DNA of 64,000 nt from NCBI RefSeq assembly GCF_019056395.1, contig NZ_CP077639.1, positions 1,490,001 to 1,554,000 on the forward strand, written 5' to 3'. The notes below the pieces were generated by a model. It saw only the letters and a list, made by a program, of their open reading frames with translations. It did no database searches and was not told where the DNA came from. Source of the DNA: Terribacillus sp. DMT04. GTDB lineage: Bacteria; Bacillota; Bacilli; Bacillales; Amphibacillaceae. The position numbers and the translations under genes were made by a program. This document shows, piece by piece, positions 16,406-25,949 of the stretch. Within the stretch, counting starts at the first letter, position 1; every line of letters starts with the position of its first letter.

Positions 16406-18438
16406 ATGAAAATCAAGGATATGTCAGTACTTATAGCGGTAATATTAGTGATCGTGATGCTGATCATTCCAATGCCAGGCTGGATGCTCAGTGTTTTAAT
16501 TTTAATCAATATTACGCTAGCTTTAATCGTTATCTTGGTGTCAATGAACACCGAGGAACCGCTTCAATTTTCAGTCTTTCCTTCTCTCATACTCTTACTT
16601 ACGCTGTTTAGGCTGGCGTTGAATATCTCAACGACTAGATCAATTCTTTCAGAAGCGGAAGCTGGCGGAGTAGTAGAGACGTTCGGCAGTTTTGTAACTG
16701 GAGGGAATACGCTTGTTGGTTTTGTTGTTTTCGTCATTTTAGTTATCATTCAGTTCCTTGTCATTACGAAAGGATCAGAACGTGTTTCAGAAGTGGCAGC
16801 CCGGTTTACATTAGATGCAATGCCAGGGAAGCAGATGAGTATTGATGCCGATTTGAATGCCGGTATGATTTCGGATATTCAAGCGAAGGAACGCCGCCAG
16901 AAAGTCGAGCATGAAGCCGATTTTTATGGTGCGATGGATGGTGCCAGTAAATTCGTTAAAGGAGACGCCATTGCCGGCATTATAATCCTTTTAATTAATA
17001 TCATTTTTGGACTTATCATTGGTATGGTTCAGCTGGGTATGGGCTTCCAAGAAGCATTTGATACATACATGCGCCTTACTGTCGGGATGGATTGGTTTCT
17101 CAAATACCAGCAATTCTGATTTCGACAGCTACTGGTATCGTGGTAACTCGTGTGGCGTCAGAAGGAAATCTCGGAAGTGATGTTACAAAGCAGCTTTTCC
17201 GTTTTCCAGGGATGCTTTATATTGCTGCCGGTACTATTTTCTTGTTAGGGTTAACACCAATTAACTTCTTCTTAACGACAGCACTTGCCGGTATATTAGC
17301 AGGCATTGCATTCTTCTTATCGAGATTACAAAAGCAGCAAGAAACAGCAGAGGTAGAAACAGAGGAAGTGAAAGAAGAAGCTTCCATGAAATCCTCGGAT
17401 AATGTTGTCAGTCTGCTTAGCATGGATCCAATTGAGTTTGAATTTGGATATGCGTTGATTCCGTTAGCGGATACGAACCAAGGCGGAGATTTGCTTGATC
17501 GGATTGTGATGATTCGAAAACAGCTGGCAATTGAACTGGGTATCGTTATACCAGTTGTGCGTATTCGCGACAATATCCAGCTAGGTCCAAACGAATATCG
17601 TTTGAAAATTAAAGGCAATGAAGTAGCAGCAGGAGAAGTGCTGCTTGACCATTATTTGGCAATGAGTCCAGGTGTGGAAGATGACGGACTGGAAGGAATC
17701 AGTACACTGGAACCAGCATTCGGCTTGCCAGCGAAATGGATTAGCGAAGATGCGAAAGATGAAGCGGAGTTGTCTGGTTATACAGTAGTTGATCCTCCGT
17801 CTGTTGTTTCTACTCATTTGACTGAAACGATAAAGAGACAAGCACACGAGTTGCTTGGAAGGCAGGAAACAAAGCAGCTGATTGATCATTTGAAAGAATC
17901 GTATCCAATTCTAGTAGAAGAAGTAACACCAGATCCGCTTTCTGTCGGTGATGTGCAGAAAGTACTGGCAAAACTGCTACGAGAACATGTTTCTGTACGA
18001 AACTTGCCTGTAATCTTTGAAACGTTAGCTGATTTTGGAAGAATGACGACCGATACAGATTTGTTAGCAGAGTATGCACGTCAAGCGTTGGCTCCGCAAA
18101 TCACGAAACAATATGTGCAGGGCAGCCAACCGTTACAAGTAATTACAGTTTCTGGGACAGTTGAGAAGTTAATTGCCGATCATATTCAGCAGACAGAGCA
18201 TGGAAACTATTTATCACTCGATCCAGATGCACAGCAGCAAATCGTCCAATCTGTTATGCAGCAAGCAGAGCGGTTGTCTTTACAGGAGGAAACGGTCGTT
18301 GTGCTCTGTTCACCAACAATTCGTATGTATATCAGACAGCTGCTTGACCGCAGTCTGCCGCATGCAGTCGTACTTTCGTATAATGAATTGGACAATACAA
18401 CAGAGATTAAGAGTGTTGGGATGGTGAATGTCGCATGA
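16406..18438 (+). pseudogene. flhA: Flagellar export gate protein FlhA, split by a one-base frameshift
   Basis: FlhA forms the nonameric ring that docks export chaperone complexes and uses the proton motive force. Two overlapping frames together make it up: 16406-17119 holds the transmembrane half with the FHIPEP signature (RFTLDAMPGKQMSIDADLNA), and 17092-18438 holds the last membrane segments and the cytoplasmic domain. The break is at 17084-17086, where GGG is read; one extra G would join LTVG to DGLVSQIPA, the family sequence, and give a 677-residue protein, the same length as in B. subtilis. All flanking operon genes are intact. A sequencing or assembly error is the likeliest reason; a real null or phase-variable allele would abolish flagellar export. 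Confidence 0.9.
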
Positions 18439-19544
18439 AAATGAAAAAATACACAGCGGCATCTATGCCTGAAGCGATGATACAAGTAAGACGGGAGCTT
18501 GGAAAAGACGCAGTTATCTTGCGTACAAAAGAGTTCACAAGCGGTGGATTTCTTGGGTTATTTAAGAAGAAGCAGATTGAAGTTATTGCAGCATTAGACC
18601 CTGACGTAAGCAAAAGCGAACCTGTCAAAGAGAGCGGCGCAGCTATGTTAGCGGCACCTGCTAATAAAGTAAGCAACAAAACAGAGAGTGAAAGGCAATC
18701 AGATATGTCTTCTGAATTGACTGCCTTCAAGCAGGAATTACGAGCAGCAATCTCCGGCCAAACAAGACACTATGCCATGCCGCTGCAGCGTTTATATGAA
18801 AGACTGCTGCATAATGAGGTACTTCCTCAAATCGCTTCAGGTCTGATGGAAAGATTAATTGAACAGGGACATGCTGAAGATGCAGAAAGCAAGCTGCTAG
18901 CGCTGCTTACAGAACGTTTCAGTAAAGTACAGCAACCGACAAGCTTTCAAAAGAAATATATTCATCTAGTCGGTCCGACAGGTGTGGGCAAGACAACAAC
19001 GATAGCCAAGTTGGCAGCCAAAAGCGCGTTAGTTGATAACAAGAAGGTAGCTTTTATCACGACGGATACATACCGTATTGCTGCCATTGATCAGCTGCGA
19101 ACATATGCAAAAATATTGGATGTGCCAATGGAAGTTGCTTATTCACTGGAAGATTATGAAGCAGCAAGAAAGAAGTTTGCTGATTATGATCAAGTGTTTG
19201 TAGATACTGCCGGCAGAAACTTTAAAGATGCTGCGTTTGTAAAAGAGCTGGAGCGTACTCTCGATTTGCAGCAAGATGCAGAAACATATTTAACATTGGC
19301 TATTACGACGAGAGCAAGTGATCTGGCAGCTATTTATCATCAGTTTGCTCATCTGCCGATCAAGCAGTTTATATTTACAAAAATAGATGAAGCGAGTCGC
19401 TATGGCGGAATACTGAATCTCATGCAGCAAGCAAATATTGGTGTTGCTTATCTTACACACGGACAGGATGTACCGGATGACATTTTAACGCCGACTGCAG
19501 ATTTTTTGGCAAAACGTGTAATGGAGGAAACGGCTCGTGCGTGA
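18435..19544 (+). CDS. flhF: Flagellar placement SRP-type GTPase FlhF
   Basis: 369-residue GTPase of the SRP family (with Ffh and FtsY) that sets flagellar number and position. A variable basic N-terminal region is followed by the N domain and the G domain: G1 GPTGVGKTT at residues 180-188, then TTDTYRIAAIDQLRTYA and DTAGRN. It overlaps the flhA stop by 4 bases and overlaps flhG by 8. FlhG stimulates FlhF GTP hydrolysis, so the adjacent order is functional. Confidence 0.97.
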   Translation: MKMKKYTAASMPEAMIQVRRELGKDAVILRTKEFTSGGFLGLFKKKQIEVIAALDPDVSKSEPVKESGAAMLAAPANKVSNKTESERQSDMSSELTAFKQELRAAISGQTRHYAMPLQRLYERLLHNEVLPQIASGLMERLIEQGHAEDAESKLLALLTERFSKVQQPTSFQKKYIHLVGPTGVGKTTTIAKLAAKSALVDNKKVAFITTDTYRIAAIDQLRTYAKILDVPMEVAYSLEDYEAARKKFADYDQVFVDTAGRNFKDAAFVKELERTLDLQQDAETYLTLAITTRASDLAAIYHQFAHLPIKQFIFTKIDEASRYGGILNLMQQANIGVAYLTHGQDVPDDILTPTADFLAKRVMEETARA

Positions 19545-20424
19545 TCAAGCTGCAAAATTACGGGCAAGTGTGCAAGGTGCCAGAACAGGTCGTACAGTAG
19601 CAATTGCTAGTGGAAAAGGAGGCGTTGGGAAGTCCAATTTTGCTTTAAACTTCTCTTTGGCTCTATGTAATCTCGGTAAAACTGTTCTTCTGATTGATTT
19701 GGACCTGGGCATGGGGAATATTGAGATTCTGTTAGGGAAATCAGCTGACTATTCCTTTATTGATATGATTCAAAAACGACTAGACTTTGAGGAAATTGTG
19801 GCATCTGGGCCAAAAGGTCTGAATTTCATCGCGGCCGGAACAGGCATGAACAATTTGTTCCAGATGGATGACGCGGGATTTATCCATTTCCAAACGGAAT
19901 TTGAAAGGGCACAGCTTCAGTATGATTATGTCTTCCTGGACATGGGAGCTGGTTTAACAGAAGAAAGCGCAGCCTTCATTTTGGCAGCAGATGAAAGTAT
20001 CGTTGTTACAACAACAGAGCCGACGAGCATGATGGATGCATATGCTTTGATTAAGCATATGAAACAGCGTCATGCCAACTTGCCGATGCATCTGCTTGTA
20101 AACCGAGCGGCAGATCGGCGAGAAGGTCAGGATACAGCAGCCAGAATGCAAGAAGTAGTACAAACTTTTTTGCAAGCAGAAATCAATCTATTGGGCGTAT
20201 TGCCCGAAGATAAGCAAGTCACAAGATCAGTGAAGCTTCAACAGCCATTTTTTGATCTAAAAGATTCAAAGGCTGCATCAGCTATTCGTCAGCTTGCAGC
20301 CAGCTATCAACAGCCAGTTACAGATGCAGCAGCGAAAGAATCAACATCATTCATTGGCAGATTGAAAGATATCTGGCTGAAAGGAGGAACACGCAATGGG
20401 AAAAATCCGCGTTTTAGTCGTTGA
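19537..20424 (+). CDS. flhG: FlhG (YlxH), MinD-like ATPase controlling flagellar pattern
   Basis: 295-residue ParA/MinD-family ATPase that activates FlhF and interacts with C-ring proteins. The N-terminal short helix (MRDQAAKLRASVQ) matches the FlhF-activating peptide region. The deviant Walker A motif is SGKGGVGKSNFALN near residues 26-39, followed by LIDLDLGMGNIEILLG and the FLDMGAGL switch. GTG at 19537 was taken as start; it overlaps flhF. The B. subtilis symbol is ylxH. Confidence 0.95.
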   Translation: MRDQAAKLRASVQGARTGRTVAIASGKGGVGKSNFALNFSLALCNLGKTVLLIDLDLGMGNIEILLGKSADYSFIDMIQKRLDFEEIVASGPKGLNFIAAGTGMNNLFQMDDAGFIHFQTEFERAQLQYDYVFLDMGAGLTEESAAFILAADESIVVTTTEPTSMMDAYALIKHMKQRHANLPMHLLVNRAADRREGQDTAARMQEVVQTFLQAEINLLGVLPEDKQVTRSVKLQQPFFDLKDSKAASAIRQLAASYQQPVTDAAAKESTSFIGRLKDIWLKGGTRNGKNPRFSR

Positions 20425-21463
20425 TGACTCAGCTTTTATGCGGAAGATAATCTCAGATCTGCTGAATAGCGATGATCGCTTGGAAGTAATCGGAACAGCA
20501 AGGAACGGCCAGGATGGACTCAAACATATACAGCAGCTGAAACCAGATGTTGTAACGATGGACGTTGAGATGCCTATCATGAGTGGTCTGGACGCATTGA
20601 GAGAAATTATGAAACAGCATCCTCTACCCGTCGTCATGCTTTCCAGTCTCACAAAACAAGGTGCAGATATGACTATTCAAGCGATGTCGCTTGGCGCAGT
20701 TGATTTCATCGCCAAGCCATCGGGATCCATTTCATTGGATCTTGACAAGGTCCGAGATGAACTTGTCGTTAAAGTGGCGGCAGCAGCTTCGTCCCGTCTT
20801 TCTGTTAAAACACAAGTGAAGGCGCCGGAAGTGAAAGTCATCAGCAGGACTCCAATAAAGAAGCGTTCTGCTCATAGTCTTGTTGCAATCGGGACTTCCA
20901 CAGGAGGTCCGAGAGCTCTGCAGGAAGTAATCGGCAAGCTTCCCGCCGCTCTTTCTGCTCCGGTTGTTGTTGTCCAGCATATGCCAGTAGGGTTTACCAA
21001 GTCTCTGGCAGAAAGACTGGACAGCTTGAGTGCTGTTAAAGTGAAAGAAGCCGAGCAGCATGAAATATTGCGAAATGGCACAGTATATATCGCTCCTGGC
21101 GGGTATCATCTGACAATTGTGCAGTCAGAAGACAGATTAGTTGCTAAATTGACGACTGAGGCACCTGTAAGAGGACACCGCCCATCCGTGGATCGACTGT
21201 ATGAGTCAATTAGTAATCTGAAGAATGTAGATGTATGTACAGTCATTATGACTGGCATGGGAGCTGATGGGACAGAAGGGTTGCGCAAGATTAGTAATCA
21301 GTTGTCTTCTGTCTACAGTATTGGAGAATCTGCGTCAACTTGTGTCGTCTACGGTATGCCTCGGGCAGCTGCTGAAGCTGGTTTGCTTCATCATGTTAGC
21401 CCTGTGCATTCGATTGCACAAGCCATTCACCAGCGAATCAATCTTTTGGAGGGGGTCAATTAA
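20396..21463 (+). CDS. cheB: Chemotaxis glutamate methylesterase CheB
   Basis: 355-residue two-domain enzyme that removes methyl groups (and deamidates glutamines) on chemoreceptors. The receiver domain has phosphoacceptor D56. The C-terminal esterase has the catalytic triad S168 (GTSTGG), H195 (VQHMPVGF) and D291 (GMGADGTEG). The start overlaps the 3' end of flhG by 29 bases; AAGGAGG lies upstream at 20381-20387. The CheR partner is not in this window. Confidence 0.97.
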   Translation: MGKIRVLVVDDSAFMRKIISDLLNSDDRLEVIGTARNGQDGLKHIQQLKPDVVTMDVEMPIMSGLDALREIMKQHPLPVVMLSSLTKQGADMTIQAMSLGAVDFIAKPSGSISLDLDKVRDELVVKVAAAASSRLSVKTQVKAPEVKVISRTPIKKRSAHSLVAIGTSTGGPRALQEVIGKLPAALSAPVVVVQHMPVGFTKSLAERLDSLSAVKVKEAEQHEILRNGTVYIAPGGYHLTIVQSEDRLVAKLTTEAPVRGHRPSVDRLYESISNLKNVDVCTVIMTGMGADGTEGLRKISNQLSSVYSIGESASTCVVYGMPRAAAEAGLLHHVSPVHSIAQAIHQRINLLEGVN

Positions 21464-23472
21464 TGGAAACAGATCAGTATTTAGATGTATTCATTGAAGA
21501 AAGCAAAGAACATCTGCAGGCGTTAAACCAGCATTTGCTCGAACTAGAAAAGCAGCCGGAAGATCTCAGCTTAGTAAATGAAATTTTCCGTTCCGCTCAT
21601 ACGCTGAAAGGTATGTCGGCTACGATGGGGTATCAGGATTTAGCTAATCTAACGCATCAGATGGAGAATGTCCTGGACGGAATTCGTAATCACCAAATCA
21701 AGATCAATCCAGACATCCTTGATGTAGTCTTTGCAGCTGTAGACAGCTTGGAAGAAATGGTACTGGATATTGAGTCCGGCGGAACAGGGAAGAAAGAAGT
21801 CAGCGAACTTGTGCGTCAGCTAGAGACAATCGAATCAGGCGAAGCTGTTTTGCAAACAGCAGCAGCTGTAGCTGAATCAGAAACAATTCATGACACATCC
21901 AGCTTCACATTGGACGAATTTGAACTAGCAGTTCTCCGGGAAAGTGAAGAAAAAGGATACCAAAACTTCTACGCAAAAGTCACATTGCGTGAAGATTGTA
22001 TGTTAAAAGCTGCAAGGGTTTATATGGTCTTTGAAGCATTAGAATCTTTAGGTGAAGTAGTAAAATCTAATCCGGATGTTTCTCAGTTAGAAGATGAAGC
22101 ATTTGATCTGAGTTTTGAAATGTTGTTCGTAACACAACAGTCGATGGATCTAATAAAAGAGAAAATTCTTCAAGTTTCAGAAATAGATACAGTCTTCATC
22201 CAAGACTTTTTCGTTGATACATATAAGCAGGTGCAAGATACAACTGCAGAAACGAAAGAAACGCAGGCTCCTGTATTGGAAGAAAAACAGCAGGAAGCTG
22301 CGGCAGAGAAAAAGGCGCAGAACGGCAACAAGACAATACGTGTGAATATCGAGCGATTGGACATTCTTATGAACTTGTTTGAAGAGCTGGTAATTGACCG
22401 CGGCAGACTGGAACAGATTGCCGAAGAAGTGAAGCATCCAGAACTGAATGAAACAGTGGAGCGTATGGCAAGAATTTCTGGTGACCTGCAGAGTATCGTA
22501 CTGACAATGCGGATGGTGTCGATTGACCAAGTGTTCAATCGTTTCCCGCGTATGGTTCGGCAGCTTGCCAAGGATCTTAACAAAAAAATCGATCTTCAAA
22601 TTGAAGGAGCGGAAACAGAGCTTGACCGTACTGTAATCGATGAAATCGGTGATCCGCTTGTACACTTAATCCGCAACAGTTTAGATCACGGAGTGGAAAC
22701 TCCGGAAGTTAGACGCGAGCTTGGAAAACCGGAAACAGGAACCATTAAACTGAAAGCTTATCATTCTGGTAATCATGTCTTTATTAATATTAGTGATGAT
22801 GGCGCTGGAATCAATCGCAAGAAAGTAACCGAGAAAGCGATTAATAATGGGTTAATCACAAAAGAACAAGCCTCAATAATGACAGATAATCAAGTGTTCG
22901 GTCTCATCATGGAAAGCGGTTTTTCCACTGCAGATACTATTTCGGATATCTCTGGAAGAGGCGTAGGGCTGGATGTAGTTCGGAACACGATAGAATCGCT
23001 TGGCGGAGCAATTTCCATTGACTCTGTAGAAGGACAAGGGTCTACATTCAGTATTGAGTTGCCGCTGACATTATCTATCATTAGCGTCTTGCTTGTAGAG
23101 ATACAACAAGAAAAATATGCAGTTCCGCTCTCGTCTATCATTGAGACGGCAATCATCTCAAAATCGGATGTTATGCATGTCCATAATCAAGCAGTAATAG
23201 ATTTCCGCGGCAGAGTCGTACCACTCGTTTCCTTGAAAGATGTATTCCAGGTACCTGAAGTAAATGAAGAAACGGATCATTATTCTGTAGTTATCATTAA
23301 AAAAGGTGATAAATCTGCCGGCTTAATCGTCGATGGTTTTATCGGTCAGCAGGAAATTGTACTCAAATCACTAGGCAACTATCTGACTGACATTTTTGCA
23401 ATCTCCGGAGCTACCATTCTTGGAGATGGACAAGTAGCACTTATTATCGACAGCAATGCGCTAATTAAATAA
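21463..23472 (+). CDS. cheA: Chemotaxis sensor kinase CheA
   Basis: 669-residue histidine kinase linking receptors to CheY and CheB. The P1 domain has phosphorylation site H46 (RSAHTLKGMSATMG). A P2 region follows, then the P3 dimerisation helices from about 290, the P4 kinase with N box HLIRNSLDHGVE and G box GRGVGLDVV, and a CheW-like P5 domain from about 530 to the end. The ATG overlaps the cheB stop. No motif is missing. Confidence 0.98.
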   Translation: METDQYLDVFIEESKEHLQALNQHLLELEKQPEDLSLVNEIFRSAHTLKGMSATMGYQDLANLTHQMENVLDGIRNHQIKINPDILDVVFAAVDSLEEMVLDIESGGTGKKEVSELVRQLETIESGEAVLQTAAAVAESETIHDTSSFTLDEFELAVLRESEEKGYQNFYAKVTLREDCMLKAARVYMVFEALESLGEVVKSNPDVSQLEDEAFDLSFEMLFVTQQSMDLIKEKILQVSEIDTVFIQDFFVDTYKQVQDTTAETKETQAPVLEEKQQEAAAEKKAQNGNKTIRVNIERLDILMNLFEELVIDRGRLEQIAEEVKHPELNETVERMARISGDLQSIVLTMRMVSIDQVFNRFPRMVRQLAKDLNKKIDLQIEGAETELDRTVIDEIGDPLVHLIRNSLDHGVETPEVRRELGKPETGTIKLKAYHSGNHVFINISDDGAGINRKKVTEKAINNGLITKEQASIMTDNQVFGLIMESGFSTADTISDISGRGVGLDVVRNTIESLGGAISIDSVEGQGSTFSIELPLTLSIISVLLVEIQQEKYAVPLSSIIETAIISKSDVMHVHNQAVIDFRGRVVPLVSLKDVFQVPEVNEETDHYSVVIIKKGDKSAGLIVDGFIGQQEIVLKSLGNYLTDIFAISGATILGDGQVALIIDSNALIK

Positions 23473-23484
23473 GGAGGGTTTATT

Positions 23485-23955
23485 ATGGCAGAAGAAATCG
23501 TACAAGATGTGAAAGTAATTGTTTTTCAATTAAAGAATGAAGAATATGCGGTACCAGTAACACAAGTAGGTTCCATTGAGAAGATGGAACATATCACGAG
23601 AGTTCCAAATACGGAAAACTTCATTAAAGGCGTTATTAATATGCGTGGTATTGTGACACCGATTGTCGACTTGCGCAGCCGCCTTGGATTAGAGGAAACA
23701 CCTGCTGATGAAAATACAAGAATTATTATTGTGGATCTTGCGGAAACATCCATCGGTTTAATTGTTGATGCTGCGAATGATGTCGTAGATATACCTGTCG
23801 ACAAAATTGAAGAAGCACCGCAAGTGATTGGTGCCATTGACATCGATTATATTGACGGTGTTGTGAAACTGGAAGATAGACTAATCATTTTGCTTGATTT
23901 GCGAAAAGTACTTAAATTCCATGAAATTGAGCAAATCAAGTCTATTGAAAACTAA
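23485..23955 (+). CDS. cheW: Chemotaxis coupling protein CheW
   Basis: 156-residue CheW-domain protein that links CheA to chemoreceptors. Typical segments are KVIVFQLKNEEYAVPVTQV, ITRVPNTENFIKGVINMRG and IIIVDLAETSIGLIVDA. A strong ribosome site (AAGGAGGG) precedes the ATG. Its stop overlaps the ATG of cheC (TAATG), suggesting coupled translation. Confidence 0.97.
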   Translation: MAEEIVQDVKVIVFQLKNEEYAVPVTQVGSIEKMEHITRVPNTENFIKGVINMRGIVTPIVDLRSRLGLEETPADENTRIIIVDLAETSIGLIVDAANDVVDIPVDKIEEAPQVIGAIDIDYIDGVVKLEDRLIILLDLRKVLKFHEIEQIKSIEN

Positions 23956-24599
23956 TGTATGATTTAAGGCATATAACAGAGGATCAACTGGATGCATTGA
24001 AAGAAGCAGGAAATATAGGAGCAGGTAACGCCTCAACAGCTCTATCAACTTTGCTTCGCCGAGATATCGATATGCAGGTTCCTGCGGTGCGAATATGTCA
24101 CTTTAATGAATTGATTGATTCGACAGGCGGCGCGGAGCAGCCAGTAGCAGCCATTTATCTCAGAATTCAGGGTGATGCGCCTGGGAACATGTTTTTTCTG
24201 CTAGAACCAGGAGATGCAGAAATGTTTGTTCATTATATTACGGGCAGTGAGTCTTTCGCTTGGTCGAACACGTCCTATGATGATATCAACTTGTCTGCTT
24301 TGCATGAGATGGGTAATATTTTGGCCGGAAGTTATTTGTCTGCTATCAGTGATTTCGCTGATGTAAACATGCAGCCATCCGTTCCGCAAATAAGTGTGGA
24401 TATGGGCGGTGCCATTTTAGCAAATGGACTAATTGAGATTGCCCAGGAGAGTGACTATACGGTTGTCATTGATACAGTCATATCCTTACTTAATCCAAAT
24501 CAGGAACAACAAATGATTGAAGGAAAATTTCTTCTGCTATTGGATCCAGATGCGTTCGGTCAATTATTTCGATCTTTAGGTGTCGACGAGCATGACTGA
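23955..24599 (+). CDS. cheC: CheY-P phosphatase CheC
   Basis: 214-residue phosphatase of the CheC/CheX/FliY family. Two active-site helices are present: LKEAGNIGAGNASTAL near residue 17 and LHEMGNILAGSYLSAI near residue 116, each with the E-x-x-N pattern. In B. subtilis CheC dephosphorylates CheY-P and also binds CheD, linking adaptation to output. It starts inside the cheW stop and overlaps the start of cheD. Confidence 0.96.
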   Translation: MYDLRHITEDQLDALKEAGNIGAGNASTALSTLLRRDIDMQVPAVRICHFNELIDSTGGAEQPVAAIYLRIQGDAPGNMFFLLEPGDAEMFVHYITGSESFAWSNTSYDDINLSALHEMGNILAGSYLSAISDFADVNMQPSVPQISVDMGGAILANGLIEIAQESDYTVVIDTVISLLNPNQEQQMIEGKFLLLLDPDAFGQLFRSLGVDEHD

Positions 24600-25086
24600 T
24601 ACAGAGGTGTTGCATGTCGGCATCGCTGATGCAAAAATTGCTGCTTCTCCACAGCATTTGCGCACAGCGGGTCTTGGTTCTTGTGTCGGTGTTGTTGTCT
24701 ACGACAGACAAACCAAGTTAGCAGGTATGGCGCATGTGATGCTGCCTGACTCGAGTCTGGCCATGCAGACTCAGATGAACCGTAATAAATACGCAGATAC
24801 CGCGATGGATGATTTAATTGCGAATCTTCTGCGATTAGGTGCGAGCAAAGTGCGCTTTAAGGCGAAGATGGCTGGGGGAGCCCAGATGTTTTCTTTCATG
24901 TCAAGTGATGAAAAAATGCGGATTGGTCCCCGAAACATTGAAGCAGTGGAACGGAAGCTTTTAGAATATCGGATTCCAATTGAAAGCAAGGATGTCGGCG
25001 GGAGTAATGGACGTACGATTGAGTTTGATACAGATACGTGTGCTTTGAAGGTCAAAACAGTAAATAAAGAGGAAGCGATCATATAA
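24592..25086 (+). CDS. cheD: Chemoreceptor glutamine deamidase CheD
   Basis: About 164 residues from ATG 24592 (an in-frame GTG at 24580 sits on the AGGTG ribosome site). CheD deamidates receptor glutamines and stimulates CheC. The catalytic Cys is in GLGSCVGVVVYD and the His in LAGMAHVMLPD; the GGAQMFSF and DVGGSNGRTIEF segments are also conserved. It overlaps the cheC end, and its stop overlaps an in-frame ATG upstream of sigD. Confidence 0.95.
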   Translation: MTDTEVLHVGIADAKIAASPQHLRTAGLGSCVGVVVYDRQTKLAGMAHVMLPDSSLAMQTQMNRNKYADTAMDDLIANLLRLGASKVRFKAKMAGGAQMFSFMSSDEKMRIGPRNIEAVERKLLEYRIPIESKDVGGSNGRTIEFDTDTCALKVKTVNKEEAII

Positions 25087-25136
25087 TGGAGCAGCTTTAT
25101 GCCTATGACGAAACAGCAAACGAAGGAGGGAGTTTC

Positions 25137-25913
25137 ATGGTCAATAATGGATCAGAAACAGAACAGCAATATTGGGACAGCTGGCTCATAAAGAAAGATA
25201 ACGAAGCTGCCAATGAATTGATGCGGATGTATATGCATGTAGTAGATTATCACACCCAGCGCATCGCTGCTCATCTTCCCTCCAGTGTGAGCAGAGATGA
25301 TGTCAGAAGCTTTGGTTACACAGGATTGTATGATGCCTTGCAAAAATTCGAACCAAGCCGGGATTTCAAATTTGAAACTTATGCTTCTTTTCGTGTAAGA
25401 GGCGCCATTATGGATGGCTTACGCAAAGAAGACTGGCTTCCTCGTACTGTACGAGACAAAGTGAAAAAAATTGAAGCAGCTGCTGCCAGCTTGGAACAAT
25501 CACTCGAACGTCAGCCGACTAGCTCCGAAATTGCTAAGAAGACTGGTTTGAGTAAAGAAGAAGTGGAAGAAGCGGTACGTGATTCACTGTTTTCCAATGT
25601 GCTTTCTATGGATGACAAGCCTGCTCAGCCTAAACAGGAAAAACAGGATTCCGGTTATGTTCTACCTGATTTAAAGACACCTCAGCCAGAGGATGCTATT
25701 ATGCAAAAAGAACTGCTGCTTCAGCTCACAGATTGTATAAAATTGCTCAATCAGCACGAACAGCTCGTCATCAGTCTTTTCTATAAAGAAGAATTGACGT
25801 TTACGGAGATTGGTCACATACTGGAATTAACCACTTCCCGGATTTCTCAGATTCACAAACGTGCGATCTTTAAATTAAGGGAATCTTTGGCAAAGCTTTC
25901 AGCTATCAGCTGA
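25137..25913 (+). CDS. sigD: RNA polymerase sigma factor SigD (FliA type)
   Basis: 258-residue sigma-28 factor that transcribes late flagellar, chemotaxis and autolysin genes. Region 2 contains GYTGLYDALQKFEPSRDFKF and the linker DGLRKEDWLPRTVRDKVK. Region 4 has the helix-turn-helix LTFTEIGHILELTTSRISQI. I chose ATG 25137 because GGAGGG at 25125-25130 is 6 bases upstream; ATG 25086 overlaps the cheD stop and would add 17 unconserved residues. The stop codon lies inside a perfect 10-bp inverted repeat. Confidence 0.95.
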   Translation: MVNNGSETEQQYWDSWLIKKDNEAANELMRMYMHVVDYHTQRIAAHLPSSVSRDDVRSFGYTGLYDALQKFEPSRDFKFETYASFRVRGAIMDGLRKEDWLPRTVRDKVKKIEAAAASLEQSLERQPTSSEIAKKTGLSKEEVEEAVRDSLFSNVLSMDDKPAQPKQEKQDSGYVLPDLKTPQPEDAIMQKELLLQLTDCIKLLNQHEQLVISLFYKEELTFTEIGHILELTTSRISQIHKRAIFKLRESLAKLSAIS

Positions 25914-25918
25914 AAGCT
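25894..25918 (+). repeat. Perfect inverted repeat spanning the sigD stop codon
   Basis: The arms AGCTTTCAGC (25894-25903) and GCTGAAAGCT (25909-25918) match perfectly around a 5-base loop. The sigD TGA (25911-25913) is in the right arm. The following bases are ATTTCCATTTTAT, a weak T-rich tract. It could partly terminate transcription before swrB or protect a processed 3' end. Confidence 0.6.
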
Positions 25919-25949
25919 ATTTCCATTTTATATAGAAAGAAGGTTCTCC

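Noticed and set aside
17092-18438. A separate gene for the C-terminal half of FlhA
   Set aside because: It starts in mid-domain at a TTG without a ribosome site; the N-terminal frame overlaps it and one added base joins both into a normal FlhA.
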